A stretch of 64,000 nucleotides of DNA from Maridesulfovibrio sp. Its GTDB lineage: Bacteria > Desulfobacterota > Desulfovibrionia > Desulfovibrionales > Desulfovibrionaceae. A model generated the notes under the pieces. That model was not told the origin of the DNA, searched no databases, and saw only the letters and a program-made list of their open reading frames with translations. Shown in pieces: positions 54,199 to 64,000 of this stretch (position 1 is the stretch's first letter; the number at the start of each line of letters is the position of its first letter). A program made the position numbers and the translations under genes. Where the stretch lies: positions 3,800,501 to 3,864,500 of the forward strand of contig NZ_OY780933.1 of assembly GCF_963676065.1 (NCBI RefSeq), given 5' to 3'.

Positions 54199-55368
54199 AT
54201 GATCAGCAGCAAAGGCAAGTACTTTTTTACCTCTGAATCAGTAACCGAAGGTCATCCCGACAAAGTCGCCGACCAGATTTCCGACGCAATTCTCGACACC
54301 CTGCTTGAGCAGGACCCTAACTCACGTGTCGCCTGCGAAACTCTGGTAACTACCGGTATGGCTTTCATAGCAGGTGAAATCTCCACTGCCGGATACGCCG
54401 ATTTTCCCGCTATTGTTCGCGATACCATCCGCGAAATCGGCTATGTTAATTCCGACATGGGCTTCGATGCTGACACTTGTGCTGTTATTTCTTCTATTGA
54501 TAAACAGTCTGTAGACATCGCTCAGGGTGTTGACCGCAATTCTCCTGAAAGTCAGGGTGCCGGCGATCAGGGTATGATGTTCGGTTTCGCATGCAAAGAA
54601 ACCGATACTCTCATGCCTGCTCCCATTTACTGGTCCCATAAGCTTTCCAAAAAGCTGACTAATGTTCGTAAAGACAAAACTCTCGGCTACCTGCGTCCTG
54701 ACGGCAAAACCGAAGTTTCCTTTGAATACTTCAACGGCAAACCGGTTCGCATCGCTGATGTTGTTATCGCTGCCCAGCATGATGACGGCATTGAACAGGA
54801 ACAGATTTACGAAGACATCAAACGTGAAGTTGTTCTGGCAACCCTGCCCGAAGACATGGTTGACGACGCAACCAAAATCTACATCAATACTACCGGCCGT
54901 TTCGTAATCGGCGGCCCAATGGGTGACTGCGGTCTGACCGGCCGTAAGATCATCAACGACACTTACGGCGGCATGGGTAACCACGGCGGCGGTGCTTTCT
55001 CCGGTAAAGACCCGTCCAAAGTTGACCGTTCCGGCGCATACATGGCCCGTTACATCGCCAAAAACATCGTAGCAGCTGGACTTGCCGAACGTGCAGAAGT
55101 TCAGGTTGCATACGCAATTGGTGTTGCAGAGCCTGTATCTGTGCTGGCAACATCCCACGGTACCGGCGAAGTTTCCGATGAAACCCTGACCAAAGCCGTC
55201 AAGGAAGTATTCGACATGCGCCCCTACTACATCGCCGAGCGTCTGGACCTTCGTCGTCCCATCTACAAGCCTTCCGCTTGCTACGGACACTTCGGTCGCA
55301 ACAACCCCAACTTCACATGGGAAAAGACCGACGCAGTAGATGATCTCAGAACTGCTTGCAAAATCTAA
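54199..55368 (+). CDS. metK: S-adenosylmethionine synthetase
   Basis: 389 residues. Signature regions: [36 protein letters not shown], the phosphate-binding [16 protein letters not shown] and [16 protein letters not shown]. It makes SAM from methionine and ATP; the enzyme works as a tetramer in the cytoplasm. Ribosome site AGGAGGAAC is strong. Codon use is highly biased (many GGC/GTT), as expected for a highly expressed gene. It is followed by a strong terminator. SAM supply also serves the radical SAM and CheR enzymes in the window. Confidence 0.97.
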   Translation: MISSKGKYFFTSESVTEGHPDKVADQISDAILDTLLEQDPNSRVACETLVTTGMAFIAGEISTAGYADFPAIVRDTIREIGYVNSDMGFDADTCAVISSIDKQSVDIAQGVDRNSPESQGAGDQGMMFGFACKETDTLMPAPIYWSHKLSKKLTNVRKDKTLGYLRPDGKTEVSFEYFNGKPVRIADVVIAAQHDDGIEQEQIYEDIKREVVLATLPEDMVDDATKIYINTTGRFVIGGPMGDCGLTGRKIINDTYGGMGNHGGGAFSGKDPSKVDRSGAYMARYIAKNIVAAGLAERAEVQVAYAIGVAEPVSVLATSHGTGEVSDETLTKAVKEVFDMRPYYIAERLDLRRPIYKPSACYGHFGRNNPNFTWEKTDAVDDLRTACKI

Positions 55369-55394
55369 GCGAACTCGAATCGCTAAGTTTATTC

Positions 55395-55429
55395 AGCCCC
55401 GGAAGCCTTTCGGCTTTCGGGGCTTTTTT
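55395..55429 (+). terminator. Intrinsic terminator of metK
   Basis: AGCCCCGGAAGCC pairs with GGCTTTCGGGGCT around a TTTC tetraloop (one G-T pair), then TTTTT. Confidence 0.95.
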
Positions 55430-55502
55430 ACACTTGAGGCAAAATGTTTTAGCAGGTAAAGAGACTGTTCACTAACCCGAACGCAAGCTAGGAGATTACA
55501 AT

Positions 55503-56027
55503 ATGAGCGCTTTTAAAATCGTCGAAGCAAAACCGCAGCCGGAATTTAACATCTTCTATTTCGCCGAACTGCATGGTTCCACCCGTATAGAACATTACCT
55601 CATGGAAAGCCTTGAGAAATACTGGAACGAATGGGAACCCCATCTCAAGGCCTATACTTTGAAGCAACCTGAAGGCAGCAAAGGAACTGATTTTCTACTC
55701 CTCTATCTTGATAAGGAAGTGGAAGACGCAGTGGAAGACATCTGGCAGGCAACCCCGACAGAAGGTCTTGCCCACCATAACCTCGCCATCACCCTTGTTA
55801 TGTCCGCTGCGCAGTCATTGATCCCGCAGCTTGAAGAAGGCAAATGCGCCCCGCTGCCCAAACCGGGTGAAGAAGTGCTGAAGGCCTTTGAATCCCTCGG
55901 ACTCACTTGGAATGCGGAAGGTACTGTAAACCGTCAGTACGCGGTATTCACTCCTTTCCCCTACTCCGGCGGTTGTGAAGTCTGCTATCTTGAAGAGACC
56001 TGCCCGAAGAGCCAGACTAGAAAGTAG
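55503..56027 (+). CDS. Hypothetical protein with C-terminal Cys motif
   Basis: 174 residues, soluble, no signal peptide. Helical N-terminal two thirds (HYLMESLEKYWNEWEPHLKA) and a C-terminal YSGGCEVCYLEETCP with three cysteines that could bind metal. No known domain recognised. Good ribosome site (TAGGAGATTACAAT). Monocistronic between the metK and its own terminators. Function unknown. Confidence 0.78.
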   Translation: MSAFKIVEAKPQPEFNIFYFAELHGSTRIEHYLMESLEKYWNEWEPHLKAYTLKQPEGSKGTDFLLLYLDKEVEDAVEDIWQATPTEGLAHHNLAITLVMSAAQSLIPQLEEGKCAPLPKPGEEVLKAFESLGLTWNAEGTVNRQYAVFTPFPYSGGCEVCYLEETCPKSQTRK

Positions 56028-56048
56028 ATTCAATAGATAAAGAATTTC

Positions 56049-56083
56049 AAAAGCCCGCCGGAGAACTCCTCCGGCGGGCTTTT
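56049..56083. terminator. Bidirectional terminator
   Basis: A 15-bp perfect stem (AAAAGCCCGCCGGAG with 56069-56083, loop AACTC). Serves the hypothetical gene and the convergent solute-binding protein gene. Confidence 0.93.
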
Positions 56084-56102
56084 AAATATCAGGACTAAAA
56101 TT

Positions 56103-56849
56103 CTACCTGTACTTATTGTAAATTTTATCAATCGTTCCGTCTGACATCAGCCTCTTCAGGGCTTTGTTGAACTTTGAAACAGCCTTGCGTTTACTAGGGT
56201 GAAAGCGGATCATTATATCCACAGTATCGCACGGCTTACTAATCACCAGCTGACCTTCGGCGCCAAGTTCTTTGATTGCGAACAAAGCAAAATCCTTATT
56301 CATAATTGCCTGCTCCAATCTCCCAGCCAGCACCATCTGTACAAGCTTATTCTCATCTTTAAGAGCATAAGCTTTTAATTTTCCGCTTTCAAAATATGGC
56401 CCGAAGGTCGGATATGTATAACCGGAAACAGTTCCAATTGTTTCCCCGAGCAGCTCTTCTGGAAAAACAGCCGTCTTGTAATACTTGGCATTGTACAGCA
56501 CTATCTGCTCAGATACAGCAAAGGGGATGCTATAAAGTCCGGGAACAATGCTATTCTTTCTCCATGCCGGGTTTGCCATCGGCTCGATATCAACCTCACC
56601 GGCATCAAATTTATAGAGAGCGCGTTTGAATGGTACGCGGACAAACTCGAACGAATCTCCGGTTTCCTTAGCCAATGCGGCAAAAATATCACGTACAATT
56701 CCGGTCCGCGGATTTCCCTTATCAAAATAAAAAGGAGGAAAAGACTTGCGGTACTGCATAACCCGATAAGTTTCCGCAGCACTGCTTGGTATAAAAGACG
56801 AAGTAAATAAAAAAGATGCAATAACAATAAACAGCATAGCATATTTCAT
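56103..56849 (-). CDS. Periplasmic solute-binding protein, family 3-like
   Basis: 248 residues with a signal peptide (MKYAMLFIVIASFLFTSSF, cleavage near SSAA). The mature part has the bilobed family 3 pattern: FPPFYFDKGNPRTGIVRDIF, FDAGEVDIEPMANPAWR, TIGTVSGYTYPTFG and LVQMVLAGRLEQAIMN. No ABC permease or ATPase genes are next to it, as often in Desulfovibrio, where stand-alone copies may act as sensors or orphan binders. Ligand probably a polar amino acid or small organic acid. Confidence 0.88.
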   Translation of the reverse strand: MKYAMLFIVIASFLFTSSFIPSSAAETYRVMQYRKSFPPFYFDKGNPRTGIVRDIFAALAKETGDSFEFVRVPFKRALYKFDAGEVDIEPMANPAWRKNSIVPGLYSIPFAVSEQIVLYNAKYYKTAVFPEELLGETIGTVSGYTYPTFGPYFESGKLKAYALKDENKLVQMVLAGRLEQAIMNKDFALFAIKELGAEGQLVISKPCDTVDIMIRFHPSKRKAVSKFNKALKRLMSDGTIDKIYNKYR

Positions 56850-56917
56850 ACGATGCCCCCGTAGTATATAAATCTAACCGACTCTACATACAAACCCACT
56901 CCGTTATCCGTCTTATC

Positions 56918-56949
56918 AAAAAAACACCGCAACACAAAGTGCAACGGTG
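56918..56949 (-). terminator. Terminator of the hypothetical gene at 56994
   Basis: Minus-strand CACCG/CGGTG stem with an inner CAC/GTG pair, followed by TTTTTTT. Confidence 0.7.
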
Positions 56950-56993
56950 CTAATAAATAAAAATGTAACAATTAAAATTACAGAATGCTGAAT

Positions 56994-57464
56994 CTAATCC
57001 ACAAATGCCACACTTTTCAAATGGGTGCGTTCTGCGAAAAACTGCTCCAGCCGCTCTCGCTCGGATTCAAGAATACGGATTTCGGATAACCCAACCTCCT
57101 CTTGCACTCCGCCGTATATTTTAAGGGCCTGATCAATAAAACCGGCCTCCACGAAGCATACGTTCATGGAGTATGAGCGGTCATTCAACCTCATACGAAT
57201 TTTGATAATCGGATTGCGGGATTCCTGATCAATGACCAGATTTCCGGTGCGCACGAGGGTATCGCGCACATTTTTGGGCAACATCACCGCAAAACGGCTC
57301 AAATTTTCGGAAAATGCAGGCTCAAAAGCAACGTAATAATAGGGGTCCACCTTGAGCGCGATGGATTTGCCCGGAATATTTAGAATAAACGGATTCGCGG
57401 CAAAAGCCTTGCCCAGCCCTTTCTGAAGACGATCAACTCGAATTTTATAATCTTGTAAGGACAT
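56994..57464 (-). CDS. Hypothetical protein
   Basis: 156 residues, soluble, mixed alpha/beta, with no signal peptide. Stretches such as RLQKGLGKAFAANPFILNIP, VDPYYYVAFEPAFSENLSRF and IIKIRMRLNDRSYSMNVCF are distinctive but no domain is recognised. The ATG follows GGGGGATTATACC. It is the last gene on the strand after the ParB-like and SPL-like pair, 78 bp downstream of them, so co-transcription is possible. Function unknown. Confidence 0.72.
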   Translation of the reverse strand: MSLQDYKIRVDRLQKGLGKAFAANPFILNIPGKSIALKVDPYYYVAFEPAFSENLSRFAVMLPKNVRDTLVRTGNLVIDQESRNPIIKIRMRLNDRSYSMNVCFVEAGFIDQALKIYGGVQEEVGLSEIRILESERERLEQFFAERTHLKSVAFVD

Positions 57465-57542
57465 TGGTATAATCCCCCTTTAAGCGAGTTATTACACCAA
57501 GTTTAACTGCATATCAAACTTATTGATCCCTACTTCAATTCA

Positions 57543-58643
57543 TCAGTCGTTAAATGCCTGTTTGAGCAGATGCTTCCCAAGACCGCCCAAGTCTTTTGGA
57601 GTATAGCCGAACACATCCTGCCAATTCTCTGTTGATTCCATGCAGAAATAAAGCTGCTTGTCCATACCGTGTTTCCGCAGCCGATCAACGATGAACTTGA
57701 ACTGGCGCAGCCGCAGAGGACGCAGCAAACGCATTTTATTATCGTTCCCGGTGATAAATTCATCGTAGATATAAGTCGTTTCCGGGAAATTCTGCTCAAT
57801 TATCGGCTTGAGATGCGGCATGTGCCTGAATGAACCGAGACTGAAATAGGCTATCTGCTCCGGCTTAACATAATCGAAAATCATATCAACAATCTCGGCA
57901 TAGCCTTCACGCCAGCCTTCAAAACGAATGATGGGATCGAAGTGCAGGCAGACCCTGAATCCTGCCTCAGCGCAGGTACGGGCAGCTTCAAGCCGCTCTT
58001 TCAAGGTCGAAACTCCAAACTCCTCATGTTCATTGACAAATGGCGCATTTAGCGACCATGCCGGAAGCAAGCGATCAGTGCGTTTGACCACATCCATCCA
58101 CGACAGATCGATTATCTTTGACTTAAGCTCCAGACAGACATTGGGATAATCCCCCAAAAATTCCACCAGATCACGGCTATACCCGGTAACAGCTTCAAGA
58201 GCGAGCGAATCCGTAAATTCACCTGTCCCAACGCGGTAGCGGGTGGATGGATCTATCGAAAAAGATTTTCCCAGCTCGTCAAAAAGATCTTCCTGATTAG
58301 CCCAGACCTTAAGCACATTATCCTGAAAGTAGGCTTGCAGAATGCAGTAAGAACAAGCCATGGGACAGCCTTCACCAATGTGAATAATCCGATAGCCGCA
58401 GCAATGATAATAACGGGTGCCGGGGCAGAAACGCAGGAATTTTCCTTTGTATTCTTTAAGATAGAGAGACTGTTTTCCACCCAGCTCGCCATGGGGAAAA
58501 TTATCCGGGTCGACAATTTCAACAGGGAGATCAGGCATGCGCGAGAGCACCCGCTCAGTCAGCGGAACCTGCTGCATACTGCGATCAATATATATTTTTT
58601 CAATCCCCCGCAGATGTTCCGGGAGCACTAACTCTTTACTCAT
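57543..58643 (-). CDS. SPL-family (spore photoproduct lyase-like) radical SAM protein
   Basis: 366 residues. The radical SAM cluster motif is Cys93, Cys97, Cys100 in GEGCPMACSYCILQAYF, with spacing Cx3Cx2C as in spore photoproduct lyase. Other SPL-like segments are GELGGKQSLYLKEYKGKFLRFCPGT (short form LKEYKGKFLRFCPGT), VGTGEFTDSLALE, LELKSKI and WSLNAPFVNEHEE. These proteins use SAM and a [4Fe-4S] cluster; the true lyase repairs UV lesions in spore DNA, but this is not a spore former. Its ATG overlaps the ParB-like gene stop by one base (TAATG), so the two are coupled. Confidence 0.88.
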   Translation of the reverse strand: MSKELVLPEHLRGIEKIYIDRSMQQVPLTERVLSRMPDLPVEIVDPDNFPHGELGGKQSLYLKEYKGKFLRFCPGTRYYHCCGYRIIHIGEGCPMACSYCILQAYFQDNVLKVWANQEDLFDELGKSFSIDPSTRYRVGTGEFTDSLALEAVTGYSRDLVEFLGDYPNVCLELKSKIIDLSWMDVVKRTDRLLPAWSLNAPFVNEHEEFGVSTLKERLEAARTCAEAGFRVCLHFDPIIRFEGWREGYAEIVDMIFDYVKPEQIAYFSLGSFRHMPHLKPIIEQNFPETTYIYDEFITGNDNKMRLLRPLRLRQFKFIVDRLRKHGMDKQLYFCMESTENWQDVFGYTPKDLGGLGKHLLKQAFND

Positions 58644-59596
58644 TATTTATCCCTGCCTAACTCGAAAAGTCCGTCCCAGCCCGAAGAATCAACGATGGAT
58701 TCAAGATCCGCGATAGCCTTACTCATCATTTCGCGATTTTTGAAACGGGTCTGTATCATAACCTCCCCGGTCTCAAAATTTCCAACAGGCAGCACCTGCC
58801 ATTTGGTTCCGGCGCAGAGTTCGGAAACTATTCTATTGTGAGTTCCCTCCAGCTCACTCAGCTGCGGATAACGCAATTCCTTGGCCGCCTTGCAAAAACG
58901 CCCGACAGCGTCCTTAGGCGATTCCTTCTGCCCGGCAGGTTCGAAAGAATTGGCGGAAATGAGATCGGCTATGGACTTTTTCTCGCGGCGGGAAGTCTCG
59001 TAAAGCCAGGTCAGAAAATTTACCGCATTGGAACGGGACCAGCTTAGCTTTTCAAAAAAACGTATCAATTCCTTCCGGTCGGCGGCATCAAGCTTAATGA
59101 GCACGGAAACAGCTGCCAGAGGGATATGTCCGAGACGGAGAAATTCATCATATTCAGGTGTAAGCTCCATCCAATCAAGCCAGAATTTCATATCACGGGA
59201 TTTGGGCTTGAGGGACATGAGCGGAGCCGCTGTTTCAGCTAGCTCGGCACTGTCCATCCGGGCAGAGAAAAAGCGCATCGTCGCCAGCTTAAGAGATTCA
59301 TCTACTGAACGAGTGCAGTTTTCCTCCAGATGTAACACAGCTTTTGCAGTGTCATCAGCGGCTTCGATATAACGGACCAAAACATCCAATCCAAGTTTTG
59401 AAGCGGCGGCAACCCTTGATCTGCCTGCAATAAGAAGTGTTTTACCGGATTCTTTCACTGCGAGGACAGGAACAAGCTGACCATGCTCTTTCAGTGACGG
59501 GATAAGGGTTTCTGCCGGGTTTTCAGGACACAGAAGCCACGGACCGGAACAGTCTATTTCAGCCGGAGAAAGGCTGCAAACATTGGGATTACTCAA
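58643..59596 (-). CDS. ParB/Spo0J nuclease-fold protein
   Basis: 317 residues from TTG 59596, 9 nt after GGAGG. N-terminal ParB-like fold (about 10-115): LIPSLKEHGQLVPVLAVKE, LLIAGRSRVAAASKLG and the following VRYIE; the family's ENCTRS-type stretch is present (LEENCTRSVDESL). A middle helical region (HIPLAAVSVLIKLDAADRKE) resembles the ParB DNA-binding KorB part; the C-terminus has no recognised domain. No parA or parS is in view, so chromosome partition is unlikely. Coupled to the SPL-like radical SAM gene. Confidence 0.85.
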   Translation of the reverse strand: MSNPNVCSLSPAEIDCSGPWLLCPENPAETLIPSLKEHGQLVPVLAVKESGKTLLIAGRSRVAAASKLGLDVLVRYIEAADDTAKAVLHLEENCTRSVDESLKLATMRFFSARMDSAELAETAAPLMSLKPKSRDMKFWLDWMELTPEYDEFLRLGHIPLAAVSVLIKLDAADRKELIRFFEKLSWSRSNAVNFLTWLYETSRREKKSIADLISANSFEPAGQKESPKDAVGRFCKAAKELRYPQLSELEGTHNRIVSELCAGTKWQVLPVGNFETGEVMIQTRFKNREMMSKAIADLESIVDSSGWDGLFELGRDK

Positions 59597-59674
59597 TTTA
59601 ATTAACCTCCGAAAAGCGGGAAACAGTCGTGCTCAACTATTGTTTATGCACGAAATTTAATAATTTATCTATGC

Positions 59675-59704
59675 TTGACATGTTAGCATGGGTATACCTA
59701 TAGG
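59675..59704 (+). promoter_or_regulatory. Candidate promoter of the EF-G-like gene
   Basis: TTGACA (59675-59680) and TATAGG (59699-59704) with an 18-bp spacer, 96 bp before the start codon. Confidence 0.55.
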
Positions 59705-59799
59705 GATCATTAGGAAGAATTATAAGTTGCACCTTTAGACCTGTACATGCCGGGTCGTCAGGTCCCGGCTGTAAACATTCAGAGAAACGGAGTTGTTGA

Positions 59800-61863
59800 A
59801 TGTCTGAAGCTTTACAAAACCAAAGGACTTTTGCACTTGTGGGCCACGGCGGTTGTGGCAAAACCTCTACCGCCGAGATGATTCTTTTTAATGCCGGTGT
59901 CATCGACAGGCTCGGAAAAATCGAGGAAGGCACCACCACCCTTGATACCGAACCTGAAGAAATTAAACGCCGCGGTTCTATTCAAGCCGGATTCGCCGGA
60001 TACAAGTGGGACAAAAACGACCACTATCTTATCGACACTCCGGGTGATGCAAACTTCTGCGGGGACCTGCCCTACTCTCTAGCAGCGTCCGACGGCGTAG
60101 TCTTTACCATCGACGCCGTGGACGGAGTCAAGCCTCTTTCGCGCAAAGCATGGGCAGCAGTTGAAAAAGCAAAACTTCCCACCGTTATTTACATTAATAA
60201 GATGGACCGAGACCGTGCAGATTTCGATTCTGCCTTCGACAGCCTGAACTCTTCTCTCGGCATCAGCCCCGTACTGCTGTATTATCCCATCGGAATCAAG
60301 GAAAATTTCAAGGGCGTAGTGGATATGCTTTCCGGTCAGGCCTATCTGTTCGAGGAGAACGGAAAGGTTTCCAAGGGTGATATCCCCGCCGACATCGCAG
60401 ACGAAGTTGAAGTCCTGCGCGAAACAATGGTTGAAAACATCGCCGAAAGCGATGAAGATCTCATGGAAAAATACCTTGAAGAAGGAGAACTCTCCCCTGA
60501 TGAAATAGCAAAGGGACTTACCGCCGGTGTAAAAAACCGCACCCTTTACCCAGTTTGCGTAGGGTCCGCACTGGAAAACAAGGGAGGTACCTTCCTGCTG
60601 GATATGATCCAGACTTATCTCCCCTCCCCGCTTGAACATGCAGCGTGGCAGGGCGAAGACGATACCACCCGCGAATCTTCTGCCGAAGGTCCTGTAGCCT
60701 GCTTCGTATTTAAAACCATCGCCGACCCCTTTGCCGGCCAGCTTACTATCTGCCGTGTTCTCTCCGGAACAGTCAGCAGCGACCTGACCCTGACCAACAC
60801 CAATACCGGCGCCAAGGAAAGAATGGGTAATATCCAGCTCATGGTCGGAAAAGAGCAGAAACCGCTCAAAAATCCTGTCGGTCCCGGTGCTATCATCACA
60901 CTTGCCAAGCTCAAGGAAACCTTCACCGGAGACACTCTCTGCACTGACGGAAACAAATTTACCCTTGAAAAACCAAAGTTGGCTCCACAACTGATCACCT
61001 TCGCCCTTTCCCCTGCGGAAAAAGGAGATGAGGACAAGGTTTTTCAGGCTATCCAAAAATTGCTGGCAGAGGACGTCAACCTCAGCCTTTCCCGTGATGA
61101 AGAAACCGGCGACATACTGCTTTCCGGTATGGGCCAGAACCATATCGAAATCTCAGTTGAAAAAGCCAAGCGCCGCTACAAAGTTGAAATCGTGCTCAAC
61201 GCGCCCAAAGTGCCCTATCGTGAAACCATCAAAGGTTTTGCGGAAGTACAGGGCCGTTTCAAAAAGCAATCCGGCGGACGCGGACAGTTCGGTGACTGCT
61301 GGATTAAGCTTGAACCGCAACCGAAAGGCGAAGGGTACGAATTTGTCAATAAGATTGTTGGTGGCGTAATTCCTAAGCAGTACATTCCCGCAGTCGACAA
61401 AGGAGTACAGGAAGCAGCCCAGAAAGGAATCCTTTCCGGTTCGCAGATTATTGACTTCAAAGTCACCCTTTACGACGGCTCCTACCATTCCGTTGACTCT
61501 TCGGAAATGGCCTTCAAAGTTGCCGGCTCAATGGCTTTCAAGAAAGCCTGCGAACAAGCCGGGGTAGCTCTGCTTGAACCGCTGATGAATGTCATGGTCG
61601 AAGTCCCCGATGAATTCATGGGCGACATAATCGGCGATCTTTCATCGCGCCGGGGTAAAGTACTCGGGTCCGACTCCACCGCGGGTGTTACCGAGATTAA
61701 AGCCCACGTACCCATGGCTGAAATACTTAAGTACGCACCGGATTTGCGTTCCATGACCGGTGGACAGGGTACCTTCACAATGGAATTATCACATTACGAG
61801 GAATGCCCGCCGCCCATCGCGGAAAAAGTCATTGAAGAATTCAATGCAGGCAGAGAAGAATAA
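59800..61863 (+). CDS. Elongation factor G-like GTPase (EF-G2 type)
   Basis: 687 residues with all EF-G domains: GTPase (1-270), domain II, III, IV and V. GTPase motifs deviate from canonical EF-G: G1 is GHGGCGKTS (15-23, not AHIDAGKTT), G3 is DTPGD (79-83, Asp for His), G4 is NKMD (133-136). Domain IV has GGRGQFGDCWIKLEPQ and domain V SSRRGKVLGSD. The DTPGD change removes the His that triggers hydrolysis in translational GTPases, so turnover may differ. It stands alone, not in a str operon, so it is a second EF-G paralogue. Role in translation uncertain. Confidence 0.92.
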   Translation: MSEALQNQRTFALVGHGGCGKTSTAEMILFNAGVIDRLGKIEEGTTTLDTEPEEIKRRGSIQAGFAGYKWDKNDHYLIDTPGDANFCGDLPYSLAASDGVVFTIDAVDGVKPLSRKAWAAVEKAKLPTVIYINKMDRDRADFDSAFDSLNSSLGISPVLLYYPIGIKENFKGVVDMLSGQAYLFEENGKVSKGDIPADIADEVEVLRETMVENIAESDEDLMEKYLEEGELSPDEIAKGLTAGVKNRTLYPVCVGSALENKGGTFLLDMIQTYLPSPLEHAAWQGEDDTTRESSAEGPVACFVFKTIADPFAGQLTICRVLSGTVSSDLTLTNTNTGAKERMGNIQLMVGKEQKPLKNPVGPGAIITLAKLKETFTGDTLCTDGNKFTLEKPKLAPQLITFALSPAEKGDEDKVFQAIQKLLAEDVNLSLSRDEETGDILLSGMGQNHIEISVEKAKRRYKVEIVLNAPKVPYRETIKGFAEVQGRFKKQSGGRGQFGDCWIKLEPQPKGEGYEFVNKIVGGVIPKQYIPAVDKGVQEAAQKGILSGSQIIDFKVTLYDGSYHSVDSSEMAFKVAGSMAFKKACEQAGVALLEPLMNVMVEVPDEFMGDIIGDLSSRRGKVLGSDSTAGVTEIKAHVPMAEILKYAPDLRSMTGGQGTFTMELSHYEECPPPIAEKVIEEFNAGREE

Positions 61864-61895
61864 GCCTGCACCTATTTATTATGGTTGAACTACTT

Positions 61896-61923
61896 AGGCC
61901 GGGACGTGAGTCCCGGCCTTTTT
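61896..61923 (+). terminator. Intrinsic terminator of the EF-G-like gene
   Basis: AGGCCGGGAC pairs with GTCCCGGCCT (10 bp, GTGA loop), then TTTT. Confidence 0.95.
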
Positions 61924-62017
61924 CGTTTAGTGCGCAGTTTCATAAAGCGGAGCTTTACATCCACCTCTTGGTTATTATAACAAAACTCACACGCACATTT
62001 TATTTTAATTCTGACCA

Positions 62018-62920
62018 ATGAGTACTAACATGCCGCAACTGCCGCTTTCACTCCGTACAGCTATATCAACAATTTTATTTTTATTGCTTCCTGCTATTTG
62101 CCATGCCGCAAACATACCCAAAATTTCAGTAAGTGCTCCCGAATCAGTAGGGATAGGTCAGCCTTTCCTCGTTCAAATATCATCACCGCAAAAAATTGAA
62201 CAACTCCAAGTCAGCTGGAACGGAAAAAACATCACCCCATCCATATCTGTAACCAATGGAACATCAAAGGCAATGGTCCTCCTCGGCTCCAGACTTAGCT
62301 CTAAGCCTGAGGACATAAAGCTTGGGATTCACACAACCATACTGGGGACTAAGCATGAATTTCAAAAAACAATTCATATTATATATCATAAATATCAAGA
62401 GGAGAGGCTTTCAATCGCTCCAAGAATGATCACTCCACCTGAGAAAGCAATGAAGCGCATCAAAGCTGAGCGTGAAAAAGCACTCAAAGCCATAAGAACA
62501 GTCTCACCCGAACGCATGTGGGAAGCCCCCTTCACTTTACCTGTTAAGGGCAAAAAACTGAGTAGGTTTGGATTATACAGAACCTTCAACGGAGAAATAA
62601 AAAGAAGGCACAAGGGCCTTGATTTCCGGGCATGGCTCGGTACTCCAATCAAAGCCATCGCAGCAGGAAAAGTGATTCTGGTAGGTAATTTCTATTACGC
62701 GGGTAATTGTGTATTTATAGACCATGGCAACGGGGTTGTTTCCAACTCCATCCATATGTCAAAGGTACTAGTTAAAGAAGGGGACCAAATAAAACAGGGC
62801 CAGAGAATCGGACTTTCCGGTGCTACAGGCCGAGCCACAGGAGCGCATCTGCATTTAAGTGTTTACGTACAGGGAGTATCGATTGACCCTGCTCCTCTAT
62901 TTAAATTGGGCAACACCTAA
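62018..62920 (+). CDS. M23-family peptidase (LytM-type)
   Basis: 300 residues from ATG 62018; ATG 62030 is an alternative. A signal peptide ends near PAICHAA. An N-terminal Ig-like domain (about 35-120) leads to a basic linker and the C-terminal M23 domain: metal ligands in RRHKGLDFRAWLGTP and GAHLHLSVYVQG, with GNCVFIDHGNGVVS between. All zinc ligands are kept, so it should cut peptidoglycan cross-links in the periplasm. Single gene between the EF-G terminator and katG. Confidence 0.9.
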   Translation: MSTNMPQLPLSLRTAISTILFLLLPAICHAANIPKISVSAPESVGIGQPFLVQISSPQKIEQLQVSWNGKNITPSISVTNGTSKAMVLLGSRLSSKPEDIKLGIHTTILGTKHEFQKTIHIIYHKYQEERLSIAPRMITPPEKAMKRIKAEREKALKAIRTVSPERMWEAPFTLPVKGKKLSRFGLYRTFNGEIKRRHKGLDFRAWLGTPIKAIAAGKVILVGNFYYAGNCVFIDHGNGVVSNSIHMSKVLVKEGDQIKQGQRIGLSGATGRATGAHLHLSVYVQGVSIDPAPLFKLGNT

Positions 62921-63071
62921 AAAGCATTAAAAAGCCTAGCTCTAACGGCCATTCTTTTTTGTTTAACCACTCAAAATATATCGTTAGAGACATAATTCAA
63001 TCTGCGCTCAAAATAGCGAAATAAAATCTCTCGTGACTTAACCAGCGAATAAGTGATATTGTGGGCCACAG

Positions 63072-64000
<929 letters not shown>

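Noticed and set aside
54322..55290. 322-codon open frame antisense to metK
   Set aside because: Strong codon bias of metK leaves the opposite frame open; no ribosome site and low-complexity antisense composition.
60079..61143. 354-codon open frame antisense to the EF-G-like gene
   Set aside because: Shadow of a biased, highly conserved gene on the other strand.

Overview
This window reads as chromosome of a Gram-negative, motile anaerobe, most likely a marine member of the Desulfovibrionaceae (Maridesulfovibrio/Desulfovibrio-like). The supporting signs are lipid A synthesis (lpxB), DsbD, an ADP-forming acyl-CoA ligase, a ferredoxin very like Desulfovibrio africanus ferredoxin III, an orphan siroheme-decarboxylase-type Lrp protein, several YkgJ-type Cys-cluster proteins, a large chemosensory operon and moderate GC with one AT-rich accessory block. 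The assignment is inferred from gene content, not from a marker gene.

Regions. 1-8.1 kb: a plus-strand catabolic operon (partial ADP-forming CoA ligase, FAD amine/amino-acid oxidase, RidA, MFS transporter), then an EamA transporter, lpxB and proC. 8.2-13.9 kb: an AT-rich accessory block with a TetR regulator and two matching operator palindromes, a phosphatidylserine decarboxylase, an orphan Ahb-type protein, a frameshifted Lrp pseudogene, an IS5-family remnant, and a MobC-relaxase pair with an oriT-like region, ending at tRNA-Lys(CTT). 13.9-24.7 kb: dsbD, iron alcohol dehydrogenase, zinc ribbon-AMIN protein, nitroreductase, M24 peptidase, a CoA-binding/YkgJ/DnaJ trio, hisHF and a small exported protein. 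24.7-37.8 kb: glycosyltransferase, PAP2 phosphatase, glyA behind a ZTP riboswitch, AlaX editing protein, a LysR/APC pair, M29 aminopeptidase, 7Fe-type ferredoxin, YkgJ/hypothetical/TPR operon, a membrane protein and pgm.

37.8-52 kb is the most distinctive part. A minus-strand operon runs GGDEF-like/TPR protein, lytic transglycosylase, CheW, CheR-TPR, CheW, CheA-REC, CheB, hybrid histidine kinase. The CheW-CheR-CheW-CheA-CheB core is in Wsp order, but no methyl-accepting receptor and no intact diguanylate cyclase is present; a soluble protein with two Cache-like halves is transcribed divergently. The likely flow is sensory input to CheA-REC, adaptation by CheR/CheB, and output through phosphotransfer rather than c-di-GMP synthesis; this is inference.

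52-64 kb: a Cys-rich protein behind a structured leader, a membrane protein with a kinase-associated zinc motif, panC, metK with a structured leader, a solute-binding protein, a translationally coupled ParB-like/SPL-like radical SAM pair, an EF-G-like GTPase, an M23 peptidase and the 5' part of katG. Most transcription units end in clear intrinsic terminators. No rRNA, CRISPR array or intact insertion sequence was seen.
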